Below the pieces are notes generated by a model. It was not told the origin of the DNA, ran no database searches, and worked only from the letters and a program-made list of their open reading frames with translations. DNA of 57,426 bases from Candidatus Calditenuaceae archaeon (GTDB lineage Archaea; Thermoproteota; Nitrososphaeria_A; Caldarchaeales; Calditenuaceae). The translations under genes were made by a program, and so were the position numbers. Below, in pieces: positions 34,993 through 43,924 of the stretch (position 1 is the stretch's first letter; every line of letters starts with the position of its first letter). The stretch covers positions 1 to 57,426 of the forward strand of contig JANXEU010000026.1 in NCBI GenBank assembly GCA_025058055.1. The letters are read 5' to 3'.

Positions 34993-36875
34993 GTTACCGA
35001 GACATCGGGCTGAAGGTTGGGCTTGAGGTTCACAGACAGCTTAACACGTCTCACAAACTCTTCTGCGACTGTCCCACGGACCCCATCGAGAGCGGAGAAA
35101 AGGTCGAGTACGTGAGGAGGTTGAGGGAGGCTCAGAGCGAGCTCGGTGAGGTCGATCCCGCAGCGCGGTTCGAGGCTCGTCGCGCTAGAGCCGTCGTTTA
35201 CAGGGCCGACACGGGTAACGTCTGCCTAGTCGAGATGGACGAGGAACCACCGCACCAGTTGAACGAGGAGGCTCTTAGAATCGCATTGACGTTTGCGAGG
35301 ATGGTCGGCGCCCATCCAGTAGACGAGGTTCACGTAATGAGGAAGATCGTGATCGACGGCTCCAACACGACTGGTTTCCAGAGGACCTGCATCGTCGCAA
35401 CAGGCGGGTCGGTGAGTATTAGGGGGAAGGAGGTTCCCATACAGACGATCACACTAGAGGAGGACGCGGCGAGGATCCTCGAGGTCCGCGAGGACTCCGT
35501 CGTCTACGACCTCTCGAGGCTGGGGGTGCCTCTCATCGAGGTATCGACTGCCCCGGTCATCGAGTCACCAGAAGAGGCTCTCGACGCAGCCGCGAGCATA
35601 GGCAGGCTTCTCAGGGCCACACAGGGAGTCAAGAGAGGGATAGGCTCTGTGAGACAGGACCTCAACATCTCGATCTCAGGAGGAGGTTTAATCGAGGTGA
35701 AGGGCGTTCAGGAGCTCGAAGAGGTGCCGAAGGTCGTCGAATACGAGGTAAGGAGGCTATTGCACCTCGATAAAGTCAGGTCTGAGCTGAAGGCCAGGGG
35801 CGTGAGGGCCGCTGATGTGCTCGGTGAAACTGAACGAGACCTAACGGACCTATTGTCCTCCAGCAGAAGCCGGCTGATCTCCTCGTGGGTAGTCAAAGGC
35901 GGGAGGGTAATGGGCGTAAGGCTTCCAGGCTTCGGAGGGCTCTTGGGAGGAGGGGACGTGAGGCTGGGGAAGGAGCTCTCTGATTACGCGAAAGCTTGGA
36001 CAGGCATCGAAGGGATCATCCACTCAGACGAGTTACCAGGTTACGGATTGACCTCGGAGGAGGTCGTAGCGATTAGGACGGCCCTCGGGGCAGGAGAGCG
36101 CGATGGGTTCGCGATCGCGGTGGGGCCGGAGAGACGGTGCAGGGAGGCGCTGGAGTCAGTCATCGAGCGGGCCGCTGTGGCTACCGAAGAGCTACCTGAG
36201 GAGACAAGGGGCGCGAAAACAGGAGGCGTAACGATCTACTTGAGGCCCCGTCCAGGTGCAGCGAGGATGTATCCTGAGACCGATGTGCCTCCAACTAGGG
36301 TGACACGAGAGTTGTTGGAAAGAGTTGAACGCGAGATGCCGCCGACGCTGGAGGAACTGGCCGCCGATCTGGGGAAGAGATACGGCCTCTCCTCGCAACT
36401 GGCCTGGGAACTGATTGACACCGAGGCCTTGGAAGACTTTCGCAAGCTCTTGGGGACAGGCGTTCAGCCGAGCTTCGTGGCGTCGCTTCTAACCGAGACG
36501 ATGAAGGACCTGAAGAGGTCTGGAGTTAGGGTTGAGTTGATCGACCTGCAACGGCTAAATGATTATCTGAGGCTGATCGCAGAGGGCAGGACTGCTAAGG
36601 AGTCGGCAAGGGAAGTCCTAGGCTACCTCGCGAACAACCCAAATTCGTCGCCGTTAGAGGCCGTTCAGAAACTGGGGCTGCTTGCTCCACGCCTCGAGGA
36701 CGTGGAGAGGGAGGTTGAGGAGCTGGTGACGAGACTTGCTCCCAAGTTCCAGGACAAGGACCCTTTCGGCCCTTTGATGGGTGAGCTTATGAGGCTGTAT
36801 AGGGGAAAGGTCGATGGCGCGGTTCTCAGCAGGATCCTGCGAGAGAAACTGAAGGAGAGAGGGGTAGCGAGATGA
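34983..36875 (+). CDS. gatE: Glu-tRNA(Gln) amidotransferase subunit E
   Basis: GLKVGLEVHRQLNTSHKLFCDCPT...MRKIVIDGSNTTGFQRTCIVATGG...GVQELEEVPKVVEYEVRR; C-terminal GatB/YqeY domain. Confidence 0.98.
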   Translation: MGLSYRDIGLKVGLEVHRQLNTSHKLFCDCPTDPIESGEKVEYVRRLREAQSELGEVDPAARFEARRARAVVYRADTGNVCLVEMDEEPPHQLNEEALRIALTFARMVGAHPVDEVHVMRKIVIDGSNTTGFQRTCIVATGGSVSIRGKEVPIQTITLEEDAARILEVREDSVVYDLSRLGVPLIEVSTAPVIESPEEALDAAASIGRLLRATQGVKRGIGSVRQDLNISISGGGLIEVKGVQELEEVPKVVEYEVRRLLHLDKVRSELKARGVRAADVLGETERDLTDLLSSSRSRLISSWVVKGGRVMGVRLPGFGGLLGGGDVRLGKELSDYAKAWTGIEGIIHSDELPGYGLTSEEVVAIRTALGAGERDGFAIAVGPERRCREALESVIERAAVATEELPEETRGAKTGGVTIYLRPRPGAARMYPETDVPPTRVTRELLERVEREMPPTLEELAADLGKRYGLSSQLAWELIDTEALEDFRKLLGTGVQPSFVASLLTETMKDLKRSGVRVELIDLQRLNDYLRLIAEGRTAKESAREVLGYLANNPNSSPLEAVQKLGLLAPRLEDVEREVEELVTRLAPKFQDKDPFGPLMGELMRLYRGKVDGAVLSRILREKLKERGVAR

Positions 36876-36933
36876 AGCGGCTCGGTGCTTGGGAACGCAA
36901 TAGGTTAATCCGTCGCCGACCTCGAACCGTACC

Positions 36934-37560
36934 GTGCCTGAACCGATCAGCGTGGTGGTGGGGAAGGCTGCACCGCTCGATGCGGATGACGTCGACACAG
37001 ATCAGATAATCCCCGCGGAGTTCTTGAAGGTCCTTCAGCGCAAAGGCCTTGGAAGGTACCTCTTCTACAGGTGGAGGTACGAAGGAGGGCAGTTGACCGG
37101 AAGGTTCGTCCTCGACAGCCCAGAGTTCAGGGACGCGAAGGTGCTCATCGCCGGGAGAAACTTCGGCATCGGATCGAGCAGGGAGAACGCCGTTTGGGCG
37201 CTTACGGACTTCGGAATAAGGTGCGTGATCGCGACATCCTTCGGCGACATCTTTTACGGCAACGCGTCGAAGAACGGCCTGGTGTGCGTCAGGCTTCCCG
37301 AGAAAGACGTTTTAGAGCTCAGGGAGAGGGCCAGGTCTGGAGGTTTGATGCTCCGTGTCGATGTGGAGAAAGGCCTCGTCGAGACTCCATACGGCGCGAC
37401 TTACAATTTCGAAATGGAACCTCACGTTAGGGAGAGGCTTCTGAAGGGTCTTGACGACATTCAGCTCACCCTCGAGAGGTACGGGGACGCCATCAGAAGG
37501 TATGAGGAGCGGGTACCGAAGTTCGTGATACCTAAGCGCGACAGGGTCTACCCTTACTGA
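36934..37560 (+). CDS. leuD: 3-isopropylmalate/homoaconitate-type dehydratase small subunit
   Basis: DDVDTDQIIPAEFLK...VLIAGRNFGIGSSRENAVWALTDFGIRCVIATSFGDIFYGNASKNGLV. Confidence 0.94.
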   Translation: MPEPISVVVGKAAPLDADDVDTDQIIPAEFLKVLQRKGLGRYLFYRWRYEGGQLTGRFVLDSPEFRDAKVLIAGRNFGIGSSRENAVWALTDFGIRCVIATSFGDIFYGNASKNGLVCVRLPEKDVLELRERARSGGLMLRVDVEKGLVETPYGATYNFEMEPHVRERLLKGLDDIQLTLERYGDAIRRYEERVPKFVIPKRDRVYPY

Positions 37561-37649
37561 GGACGCGATCGCCTGCGTGGCATTCATGACATCAGTCTTC
37601 GTCGCACCATGGGTTAACTCTAATTGCCGGAACCGAACAGTTGTGAGGG

Positions 37650-38018
37650 TTGAGCATCCAGTCCACTCGCGTAAGGGTGGAGATCGAGGGAGTAGGCGTC
37701 CTGAGAGCGGAGCTCAAGAGGTTCATGGCTCCGATGACCTACGATGAGATAGTCAGGAAGCTACCGCTCAGCGGCCCAGCCGCCAAGTGGGACTACGCGG
37801 TCTACGTACCGGTCGAAGTTAAGAGAGGTGCTGAGAAGACGATTTACTCGATGTCTCCGGGCGACGTGCTTTACTGGGCTACGAACGGTTCGATAGTCTT
37901 CGTCTTCAAGAAGGCCCCGCCACCGACGCACTCTGTGAGGATCGGTGTTCTGCTCGACGACCCCTCTCTGCTGGAGAGAGTGAAGCCCGGATCTAGGGTG
38001 ATGGTGGCGCCCGACTGA
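37650..38018 (+). CDS. Cyclophilin-like fold protein (COG2164-like)
   Basis: VGVLRAELKRFMAPMTYDEIVRKLPLSGPAAKWDYAVYVPVEVKRGAEKTIYSMSPGDVLYWATNGSIVFVFKK. Confidence 0.75.
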   Translation: MSIQSTRVRVEIEGVGVLRAELKRFMAPMTYDEIVRKLPLSGPAAKWDYAVYVPVEVKRGAEKTIYSMSPGDVLYWATNGSIVFVFKKAPPPTHSVRIGVLLDDPSLLERVKPGSRVMVAPD

Positions 38019-38097
38019 TCGAACCGCCAAGCGCAGGGGCATTCATCGGATGGGAGAACTAAATTTATATGGAACAGGGGGGAAAACAACAATTGGT

Positions 38098-38274
38098 ATG
38101 CCCTCACACGGTTCGGTTACCAAGGCAGGTAAGGTGAGGAGCGGGACCCCGAAGATAGAGCCCAAGCCGAAGGACTTCCCTCCCCCTAGAATACGGAACA
38201 GGCTCAATTATTATAAGCGCATATTGAACGCTCAGGTAGAGGAGAAGGCCGCAACCGGTAGAAAGAACTTCTGA
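38098..38274 (+). CDS. rps30e: 30S ribosomal protein S30e
   Basis: MPSHGSVTKAGKVRSGTPKIEPKPKDFPPPRIRNRLNYYKRI. Confidence 0.9.
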   Translation: MPSHGSVTKAGKVRSGTPKIEPKPKDFPPPRIRNRLNYYKRILNAQVEEKAATGRKNF

Positions 38275-38320
38275 AAACTTAGGACAAAATTTCGTGGTAT
38301 TTCGGGTCGCTCAGCTCTTG

Positions 38321-38863
38321 TTAGAAGGGGTGCGCGTACTTCGGGAATATGAACCCAAAGGCTATGTAGAACCCCAAGAACGCGAGCACTATCAACAGCA
38401 CTCCCGCGCCTCTGAGAGCCGCAGCGTTCCCGTGTGTAGCAGGCCAAAGCATCAGGAAGACCACCACTAGGACTACCAGTAGCAGTACTAAGCTCCAGAG
38501 ATTAAGACTCATAGCACCCGCGATGAACCAGATGGAGACTATGGCGTATGCAATTGACAGTTGTCCGATTGGCCTCAAATCGAGGCCCTTCACTAGCGAG
38601 TTCCCGAGGGCTATCCAATAAAAGCCGTAGTAGGTTAGGGCTATACCACCGTAACCGGAGACGGCTGCGTTCCCCAAGGCGTTCGTTACGTAAGTTGAAA
38701 CTCCCACAATTATCATCATGGCTCCCGTCAATATGTGTCCCCATCCCCATCCAGGAACCAGCTTCTCGCCCTCCTTCTCCCGCGTCAATATATTGAGGAG
38801 CGCTAGCACGCAGTTCGTAGAGAACCCGACGAGTCCTATACCCAAAAGCTCAGGGGTCGGCAT
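38321..38863 (-). CDS. Six-TM transporter, GPR1/FUN34/YaaH-like
   Basis: PELLGIGLVGFSTNCVLALLNI...GHILTGAMMIIVGVSTYVTNALGNAAVSGYGGIALTYYGFYWIALG. Confidence 0.7.
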   Translation of the reverse strand: MPTPELLGIGLVGFSTNCVLALLNILTREKEGEKLVPGWGWGHILTGAMMIIVGVSTYVTNALGNAAVSGYGGIALTYYGFYWIALGNSLVKGLDLRPIGQLSIAYAIVSIWFIAGAMSLNLWSLVLLLVVLVVVFLMLWPATHGNAAALRGAGVLLIVLAFLGFYIAFGFIFPKYAHPF

Positions 38864-39045
38864 CGTCTCACCCTATTCGGCCGTTGGTAACTGCGGACGA
38901 TGCCAATTCGCGCACCTCGAGCCGCGTTTGTACGTGTGGTAACCGGTTAGGATTGTCGCGCATCTCATATCCGTGGAATATTTCACGATCATCATTGTGC
39001 TGTTTCTTCATATATGGTTCTATTTAAACTTGACTTAGAATCTAA

Positions 39046-39282
39046 ATGCAACTGCAGCAGAGGGGGAGGGACGCATTTCGGGTACCTCGTAAACTTTCAC
39101 ACGCCTCCCATAAGGCGCCTTTTAGTAAGGCCTACGACCCGGAAGTGTTCGTATCGGCAAAGACAGGCGTAAAGGCCCTCGAGGCAGCAGGCTGCAACTC
39201 CATACCGTTCCCGGGAACGGGCAACGAGGTCGTCGAGCTCAACCCCCAGCCGAAGGGTGGGAAACGGGCAAGGCGATCCTAG
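39046..39282 (+). CDS. Small orphan basic protein, possibly leaderless
   Basis: 78-aa ORF; TATA-like CTATTTAAAC about 25 nt upstream of the ATG. Confidence 0.4.
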   Translation: MQLQQRGRDAFRVPRKLSHASHKAPFSKAYDPEVFVSAKTGVKALEAAGCNSIPFPGTGNEVVELNPQPKGGKRARRS

Positions 39283-39369
39283 GCTCTGCTCCTTCCGGAC
39301 GAAGACCAAGTCTTCACACCTTCGTTCTTGACAGCTTATACGATGGACTGATCAGGAGGGTGAAGTAGG

Positions 39370-40032
39370 TTGAGACGCGAGGAGTACGAAGTATCGGTTG
39401 ACGATGAGGTCCGATCATCGCTGCAGATACCGATGAGGGCCATTCTGCTGAGAGGGGCGGACATAGGTTCGAGGCCTGAGGTGAGCGAAGGCTTCGTCTC
39501 GAAGGTAAGAGAAGAGGTAAGACGCAGACACACCCTCGAGTCGATCAAATCGGATCGGATCTTCAGGGCGTACAGGGATTTTTACTGGCGAATTGGAATA
39601 GACCCAACCAAGGTCAGGCCATCGTCTGAAGCTCTGGTGAGGAGGATGCTTCAGAACAAACCCATCCCAAGGATCAATCCGTTCGTTGACGTCTGCAACC
39701 TAGTTTCTGCCCTGACCAGCATAACGTTCTCGGTTTTAGACTTTCGGAAGCTGTGGGGTAGCTTGAGGCTCACTTGGTCTAAGGAGGGTGAGCCATTCTT
39801 AGGAATAGGTTTCACCAAGACCGAAACTCTCACTGGAAGAAAGCTGGTGATGCGGGACAACTATGGCGTCGTATCGATTTATCCCTACAGAGACTCCGAG
39901 CGAACCAAGGTTGATCGCTCTACTAGGGACGTTCTGATCGTGCTCTGTGGCGTCACCGGAATAAGACCAGACGATCTCCTAGAGGCCGAGATCAAACTCT
40001 TGGAAGCGATTGAGACCGAACTTTTCAGGTGA
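39370..40032 (+). CDS. B3/B4 tRNA-binding-domain protein (PheT editing-domain-like)
   Basis: FRAYRDFYWRIGIDPTKVRPSSEALVRRMLQNKPIPRINPFVDVCNLVSALT. Confidence 0.92.
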   Translation: MRREEYEVSVDDEVRSSLQIPMRAILLRGADIGSRPEVSEGFVSKVREEVRRRHTLESIKSDRIFRAYRDFYWRIGIDPTKVRPSSEALVRRMLQNKPIPRINPFVDVCNLVSALTSITFSVLDFRKLWGSLRLTWSKEGEPFLGIGFTKTETLTGRKLVMRDNYGVVSIYPYRDSERTKVDRSTRDVLIVLCGVTGIRPDDLLEAEIKLLEAIETELFR

Positions 40033-40227
40033 TATCAGATAACAGACTAAGTTCGAAATTTTATAATTATCATTTCATCATACGAAATATCTGCAGGGCA
40101 ATACTCTATTTTATCGAATTAATCGTGTTAACCATACTGGTTCTCAGGATCTGCTCAGTCGGTTGTTCAACGACAATTGTGAACGGAATGCGTTTAGCTT
40201 TACATATCACGTTGAAGAAAATAAAGC

Positions 40228-41268
40228 GTGACGTTGAAGTCACATGACTCGATTTTGGACGCGATAGGCAATACGCCTTTAGTGAAGTTGCAGAGAATCC
40301 CTAGATCAGTGGGCTTAGAAGAGGACTTGGAGGTCTTGGTGAAGCTGGAAAACCTCAACCCCTCGGGCTCTCTAAAAGACAGGATTTACAGGGAGATGTT
40401 AACGAAGGCCATCGAGTCGGGCGACCTCAGGGAGGGGATGGAGATTTTGGAGGTCTCCACAGGTAACGCGGGGATCGCCTGCAGCTTCGTGGGAACGGTC
40501 TTGGGATTCAAGGTGAAGATCGTCATCCCGGAGGGGGTCAGCGTTGAGAGAAGACAGTTAATACGTGCTTACGGAGGAGAAGTGTTGCTCACTCCCGGTG
40601 GTGAGAGCGACGTCGATATCTCGATGGCTAAGGTCAGACAGATGTTGACATCTGAGCCCAACCGTTACTGGTTCCCCAACCAGTTCGACAACCCCAACAA
40701 CCCACGTGCTCACTACAAGACTACTGCTCCAGAGATATGGGAGCAGAGCGGCAAGAGGATCGACGCCTACGTGGTCTCCTATGGTACAGGAGGCCTCGTC
40801 TCCGGTGTTGGACGATACCTCCGAGAGAAGGACAATAGGGTGAGAGTTTACGCAGTAGAACCCTCAGAGTGTGCTGTCATCGCTGAAGGGAGATGGGGCC
40901 GTCATAAGATCGAGGGCGTTGGTGATGGGTTCGTCCCTAAGAACTTAGAACCAGACTTACTCTCGGGCATCGTTTTGGTGAGCTCCGAGGAGGCCATAGA
41001 GATGGCGGCCAGACTCGTCAGGGAAGAGGGGGTGTTCTGTGGGATATCCTCGGGTGCGAACGTCGCTGCGGCCCTTAAGCTCGCTAAGGCCAATCCCGAT
41101 TTGAGAAGAATCGTGACGGTGATCTGCGACTCCGGCGACAGATATCTCTCGACAGAAGTCTTTGGTCATCAGAGAGGGTTACCTGTGGTGGAGAGAACTG
41201 TCAGACTGGACGACTATAGCAGACAGGTCCATGAAAGGCTTCGCGACAGAATTGATGTAATTCGATGA
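40228..41268 (+). CDS. cysK: PLP-dependent cysteine synthase / O-phosphoserine sulfhydrylase family
   Basis: SILDAIGNTPLVKLQRIP...VKLENLNPSGSLKDRIYREML...STGNAGIACSFVG...SYGTGGLVSGVGRYLRE...GISSGANVAAALKLA; GTG start. Confidence 0.94.
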   Translation: MTLKSHDSILDAIGNTPLVKLQRIPRSVGLEEDLEVLVKLENLNPSGSLKDRIYREMLTKAIESGDLREGMEILEVSTGNAGIACSFVGTVLGFKVKIVIPEGVSVERRQLIRAYGGEVLLTPGGESDVDISMAKVRQMLTSEPNRYWFPNQFDNPNNPRAHYKTTAPEIWEQSGKRIDAYVVSYGTGGLVSGVGRYLREKDNRVRVYAVEPSECAVIAEGRWGRHKIEGVGDGFVPKNLEPDLLSGIVLVSSEEAIEMAARLVREEGVFCGISSGANVAAALKLAKANPDLRRIVTVICDSGDRYLSTEVFGHQRGLPVVERTVRLDDYSRQVHERLRDRIDVIR

Positions 41269-41334
41269 ACTCATTTTGTGCGTCCTGTTGGTCGACCTGA
41301 GCTTAATTAAATCGCCCGAATCATATTTGGCGAA

Positions 41335-41889
41335 ATGCCCGACTCCGGTTCATCGCGTAGGAGGGCTCTCAAGGCTATGCTTACGGTCGCCGTGCTGGCA
41401 GTCATAGCACCCTTCACCAACTTGGTCAGGTTCTTCTATCGAGAGGATACCGGGTCGGCTCCTAGGCAGAGAATAGCTAACACCAGTGAGCTGAAGCCTG
41501 GGTCTTCGCTCTTCTTCTCTTATCCGAGGACAGGTGACCCCAAGATCGATGGCGACCCCTTCAGGCAGTGGATTCTGATAATGACGCGCGACGGAAAACT
41601 CAGGGCCTACAGCAGAGTCTGTGTTCACCTCTGGTGTCTTCCGATCTACGTGCCAGAAAGAGGCGAGCTGATTTGCCCCTGTCACGGAAGCATCTACAAA
41701 GAAGAGGACGGCGTTGCGATAGCTGGACCGGCGGCCTTTCAACCGTATCCGACCAACGCGTTGCCGATGATGTCGATAGAGGTCGATGAGAAGGGAGACA
41801 TTTACGCGACCGGCGTCGTGGACGGTAGGGTCGGCCTCGGACGAGAGTGGAAGCTGAGAAGCCCAGACACCAACCTCAAAAGGGTGTGA
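41335..41889 (+). CDS. Rieske iron-sulfur protein
   Basis: Single N-terminal TM; VCVHLWCLPIYVPERGELICPCHGSIYKEEDGVAIAGPA. Confidence 0.94.
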   Translation: MPDSGSSRRRALKAMLTVAVLAVIAPFTNLVRFFYREDTGSAPRQRIANTSELKPGSSLFFSYPRTGDPKIDGDPFRQWILIMTRDGKLRAYSRVCVHLWCLPIYVPERGELICPCHGSIYKEEDGVAIAGPAAFQPYPTNALPMMSIEVDEKGDIYATGVVDGRVGLGREWKLRSPDTNLKRV

Positions 41890-41892
41890 GAG

Positions 41893-43227
41893 TTGAGCGC
41901 ACCTCGTTACAAGACCTTCAGAGAAGCCGTTGACGCACTGATAAAGTGGACCGTCGAGAGGCTTGAGAGGACTCCCTTCGCCGCGTTCAAGTTCACATTC
42001 CCTAAGCAGTACATCAGCCCCTACGGCTATTTGGGCACCCTGACGACGATAGTGTTCCTCGTGCTCGGATTATCCGGAGCGATACTGATGTTCTACTATA
42101 CGCCATCGGTAGACTTGGCCTACGCGAGTGTGAAGGAGATCGAAGAGAGTGTTCCCTTCGGGTTCGTGATGAGGCAAGTTCACTATCACGCCTCTAACTT
42201 TATGGTACTGCTCGCGGTCTTCCACCTCTACTACCAGTACTTTTCTGGTAGGTACAAGATCAAGAACGAGGTGTTATGGGTTACGGGGATAATACTGGGC
42301 ATACTGACCGTCTTGGAGGCTTACACAGGATACAACCTAATCTTGAATCAGAGGGCCATGCTCGCAATAAACATCGGCATGGGGCTCACTTTCGCGGCTC
42401 CAGTTCTGGGGCCATCGGTAGCGCCTATCCTCATGGGAGGTGGATACTTCGACCTCATCGTGAGGTTCTACGCGCTACACGTCTTCATAATTCCGCTGCT
42501 GATGTTGCTGCTGCTGACGGTTCACATCCCAAGAGCGCTGATAATAGACTTGCCCATGATCGTCGGAGTGATCGGGGCCATTTTCGTGGTCGGTGGCATG
42601 TTCCCCGCGGAGATCGGCATTCGTTTTGATCCATCGAAGGGGTTAGTGGAGGTTCCCGAGTGGTACCTCACATCGATCTATGCCTTCCTGAGAACCGGAT
42701 CGGAGCGGTTTTGGGCAGGCGCCTTGTTGCCGTTGCTCTTTGCGATCTTCTTCCTCATCGTGCCCTTCGTCGACAAGTCCAAGAAGCTGTCTTGGCGTGA
42801 CAGGCCCTTCTTCACGGCGATGGGCATCGCAAGCATACTGATGATCGTAGTTACCACCGTCTGGGGCTTCTACGTCGATTTCTCTCAGAGAAACGTATTC
42901 GATCAGCTCTACATCGAGCCTATCATCTACTACTCGTCATTCGGGCTAATGACATGGGCTTGCTTCTTCGTGACCTACAGGTATTTGATAAAGCCAAGGG
43001 GGAAGCCCACACCCGCGAAACCGGTGGTCCTCTCTCCGGCCTCTGGAGCGGTAGCGGTAGCCGTGACATTGGCAATGGTTATCGCGTTTGGATATCTTGC
43101 CCTGATGACTTACGCTCAGGACTTGCCCAACGTATCGATGTTCAACATGGGTATGGCTCTGATACTCTTCGGGCTGATGCTGCATTTCTACAGACACACC
43201 AGTCTTACCGCTGCTAAGCCTCGCTGA
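41893..43227 (+). CDS. Cytochrome b (b6/bc1 type)
   Basis: KFTFPKQYISPYGYLGTLTTIVFLVLGLSGAILMFYYTPS...VHYHASNFMVLLAVFHLYYQYFSGRYK...LHVFIIPLLMLLLLTVHIPR...PEWYLTSIYAFLR. Confidence 0.96.
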   Translation: MSAPRYKTFREAVDALIKWTVERLERTPFAAFKFTFPKQYISPYGYLGTLTTIVFLVLGLSGAILMFYYTPSVDLAYASVKEIEESVPFGFVMRQVHYHASNFMVLLAVFHLYYQYFSGRYKIKNEVLWVTGIILGILTVLEAYTGYNLILNQRAMLAINIGMGLTFAAPVLGPSVAPILMGGGYFDLIVRFYALHVFIIPLLMLLLLTVHIPRALIIDLPMIVGVIGAIFVVGGMFPAEIGIRFDPSKGLVEVPEWYLTSIYAFLRTGSERFWAGALLPLLFAIFFLIVPFVDKSKKLSWRDRPFFTAMGIASILMIVVTTVWGFYVDFSQRNVFDQLYIEPIIYYSSFGLMTWACFFVTYRYLIKPRGKPTPAKPVVLSPASGAVAVAVTLAMVIAFGYLALMTYAQDLPNVSMFNMGMALILFGLMLHFYRHTSLTAAKPR

Positions 43228-43228
43228 G

Positions 43229-43909
43229 TTATTTCCCGTAGAGGGACGTAAGCTCGACCTTCACGTCTTTGTTTTCTAGCGTTATCAGGGCAATATAGCC
43301 AGATCTAGCAGGTCCTGCGTTGACCACGTATGACCTTCCGAGCTTCGAGACGCTTCTGCTCTCATGGATGTGTCCGCAGGCCACCAATATGGGGGAATTC
43401 TTCTCGCAATAGCTCCGAACTGCATGACTGCCCACGTGCACGCCCCCGACGACATCAGCATCCGTTCCGTAAGGAGGTGTGTGCGATACTAAGATGTCCA
43501 CCCTGCCCAGAGAGCTCACAGCTCTCTCAATCTCCTCCTCTGAGAGCTCGATCCAAGTAGTTCCGCTCGCGATCAATCCACCGCCAACACCACCGATATT
43601 GATGTCGTGTATTTTCGCAGTTCTCGCGTGAAGGTTGAAAACCCCTTCTACCCCTAGGTCTAACTCCAGTAGTTCGGGAGGGTCACAGTTGCCCGGGACA
43701 TATACGACCCTAGCCCCCGTGGAAGCGAAGTCCTCCACGAAACTCCTAGACTCGGATACAGATCCAAACGTCGTTATGTCACCAGCCAAGATTATCAGAT
43801 CGATTTCGAGGGAGTTGACCAGACCCTTAGCTGCCGAGACGGCCCTCCTGCTGCCGTGGAGGTCGCTCAGCTGCAGAACCTTCATCCCGTGCTGTGGGTC
43901 CAAGTCCAC
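43229..43909 (-). CDS. Metallophosphoesterase
   Basis: MKVLQLSDLHGSRRAV; LIILAGDITTFGS; VVYVPGNCDPPE; ILVSHTPPYG; LVACGHIHESR. Confidence 0.95.
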   Translation of the reverse strand: MDLDPQHGMKVLQLSDLHGSRRAVSAAKGLVNSLEIDLIILAGDITTFGSVSESRSFVEDFASTGARVVYVPGNCDPPELLELDLGVEGVFNLHARTAKIHDINIGGVGGGLIASGTTWIELSEEEIERAVSSLGRVDILVSHTPPYGTDADVVGGVHVGSHAVRSYCEKNSPILVACGHIHESRSVSKLGRSYVVNAGPARSGYIALITLENKDVKVELTSLYGK

Positions 43910-43924
43910 ATTTTAGCCTTCGCG

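Noticed and set aside
40029-40247. 72-aa ORF as a confident CDS
   Set aside because: Sits in an AT-rich stretch, overlaps both neighbours' ends, and has no recognisable family; kept only as an AT-rich-island observation.
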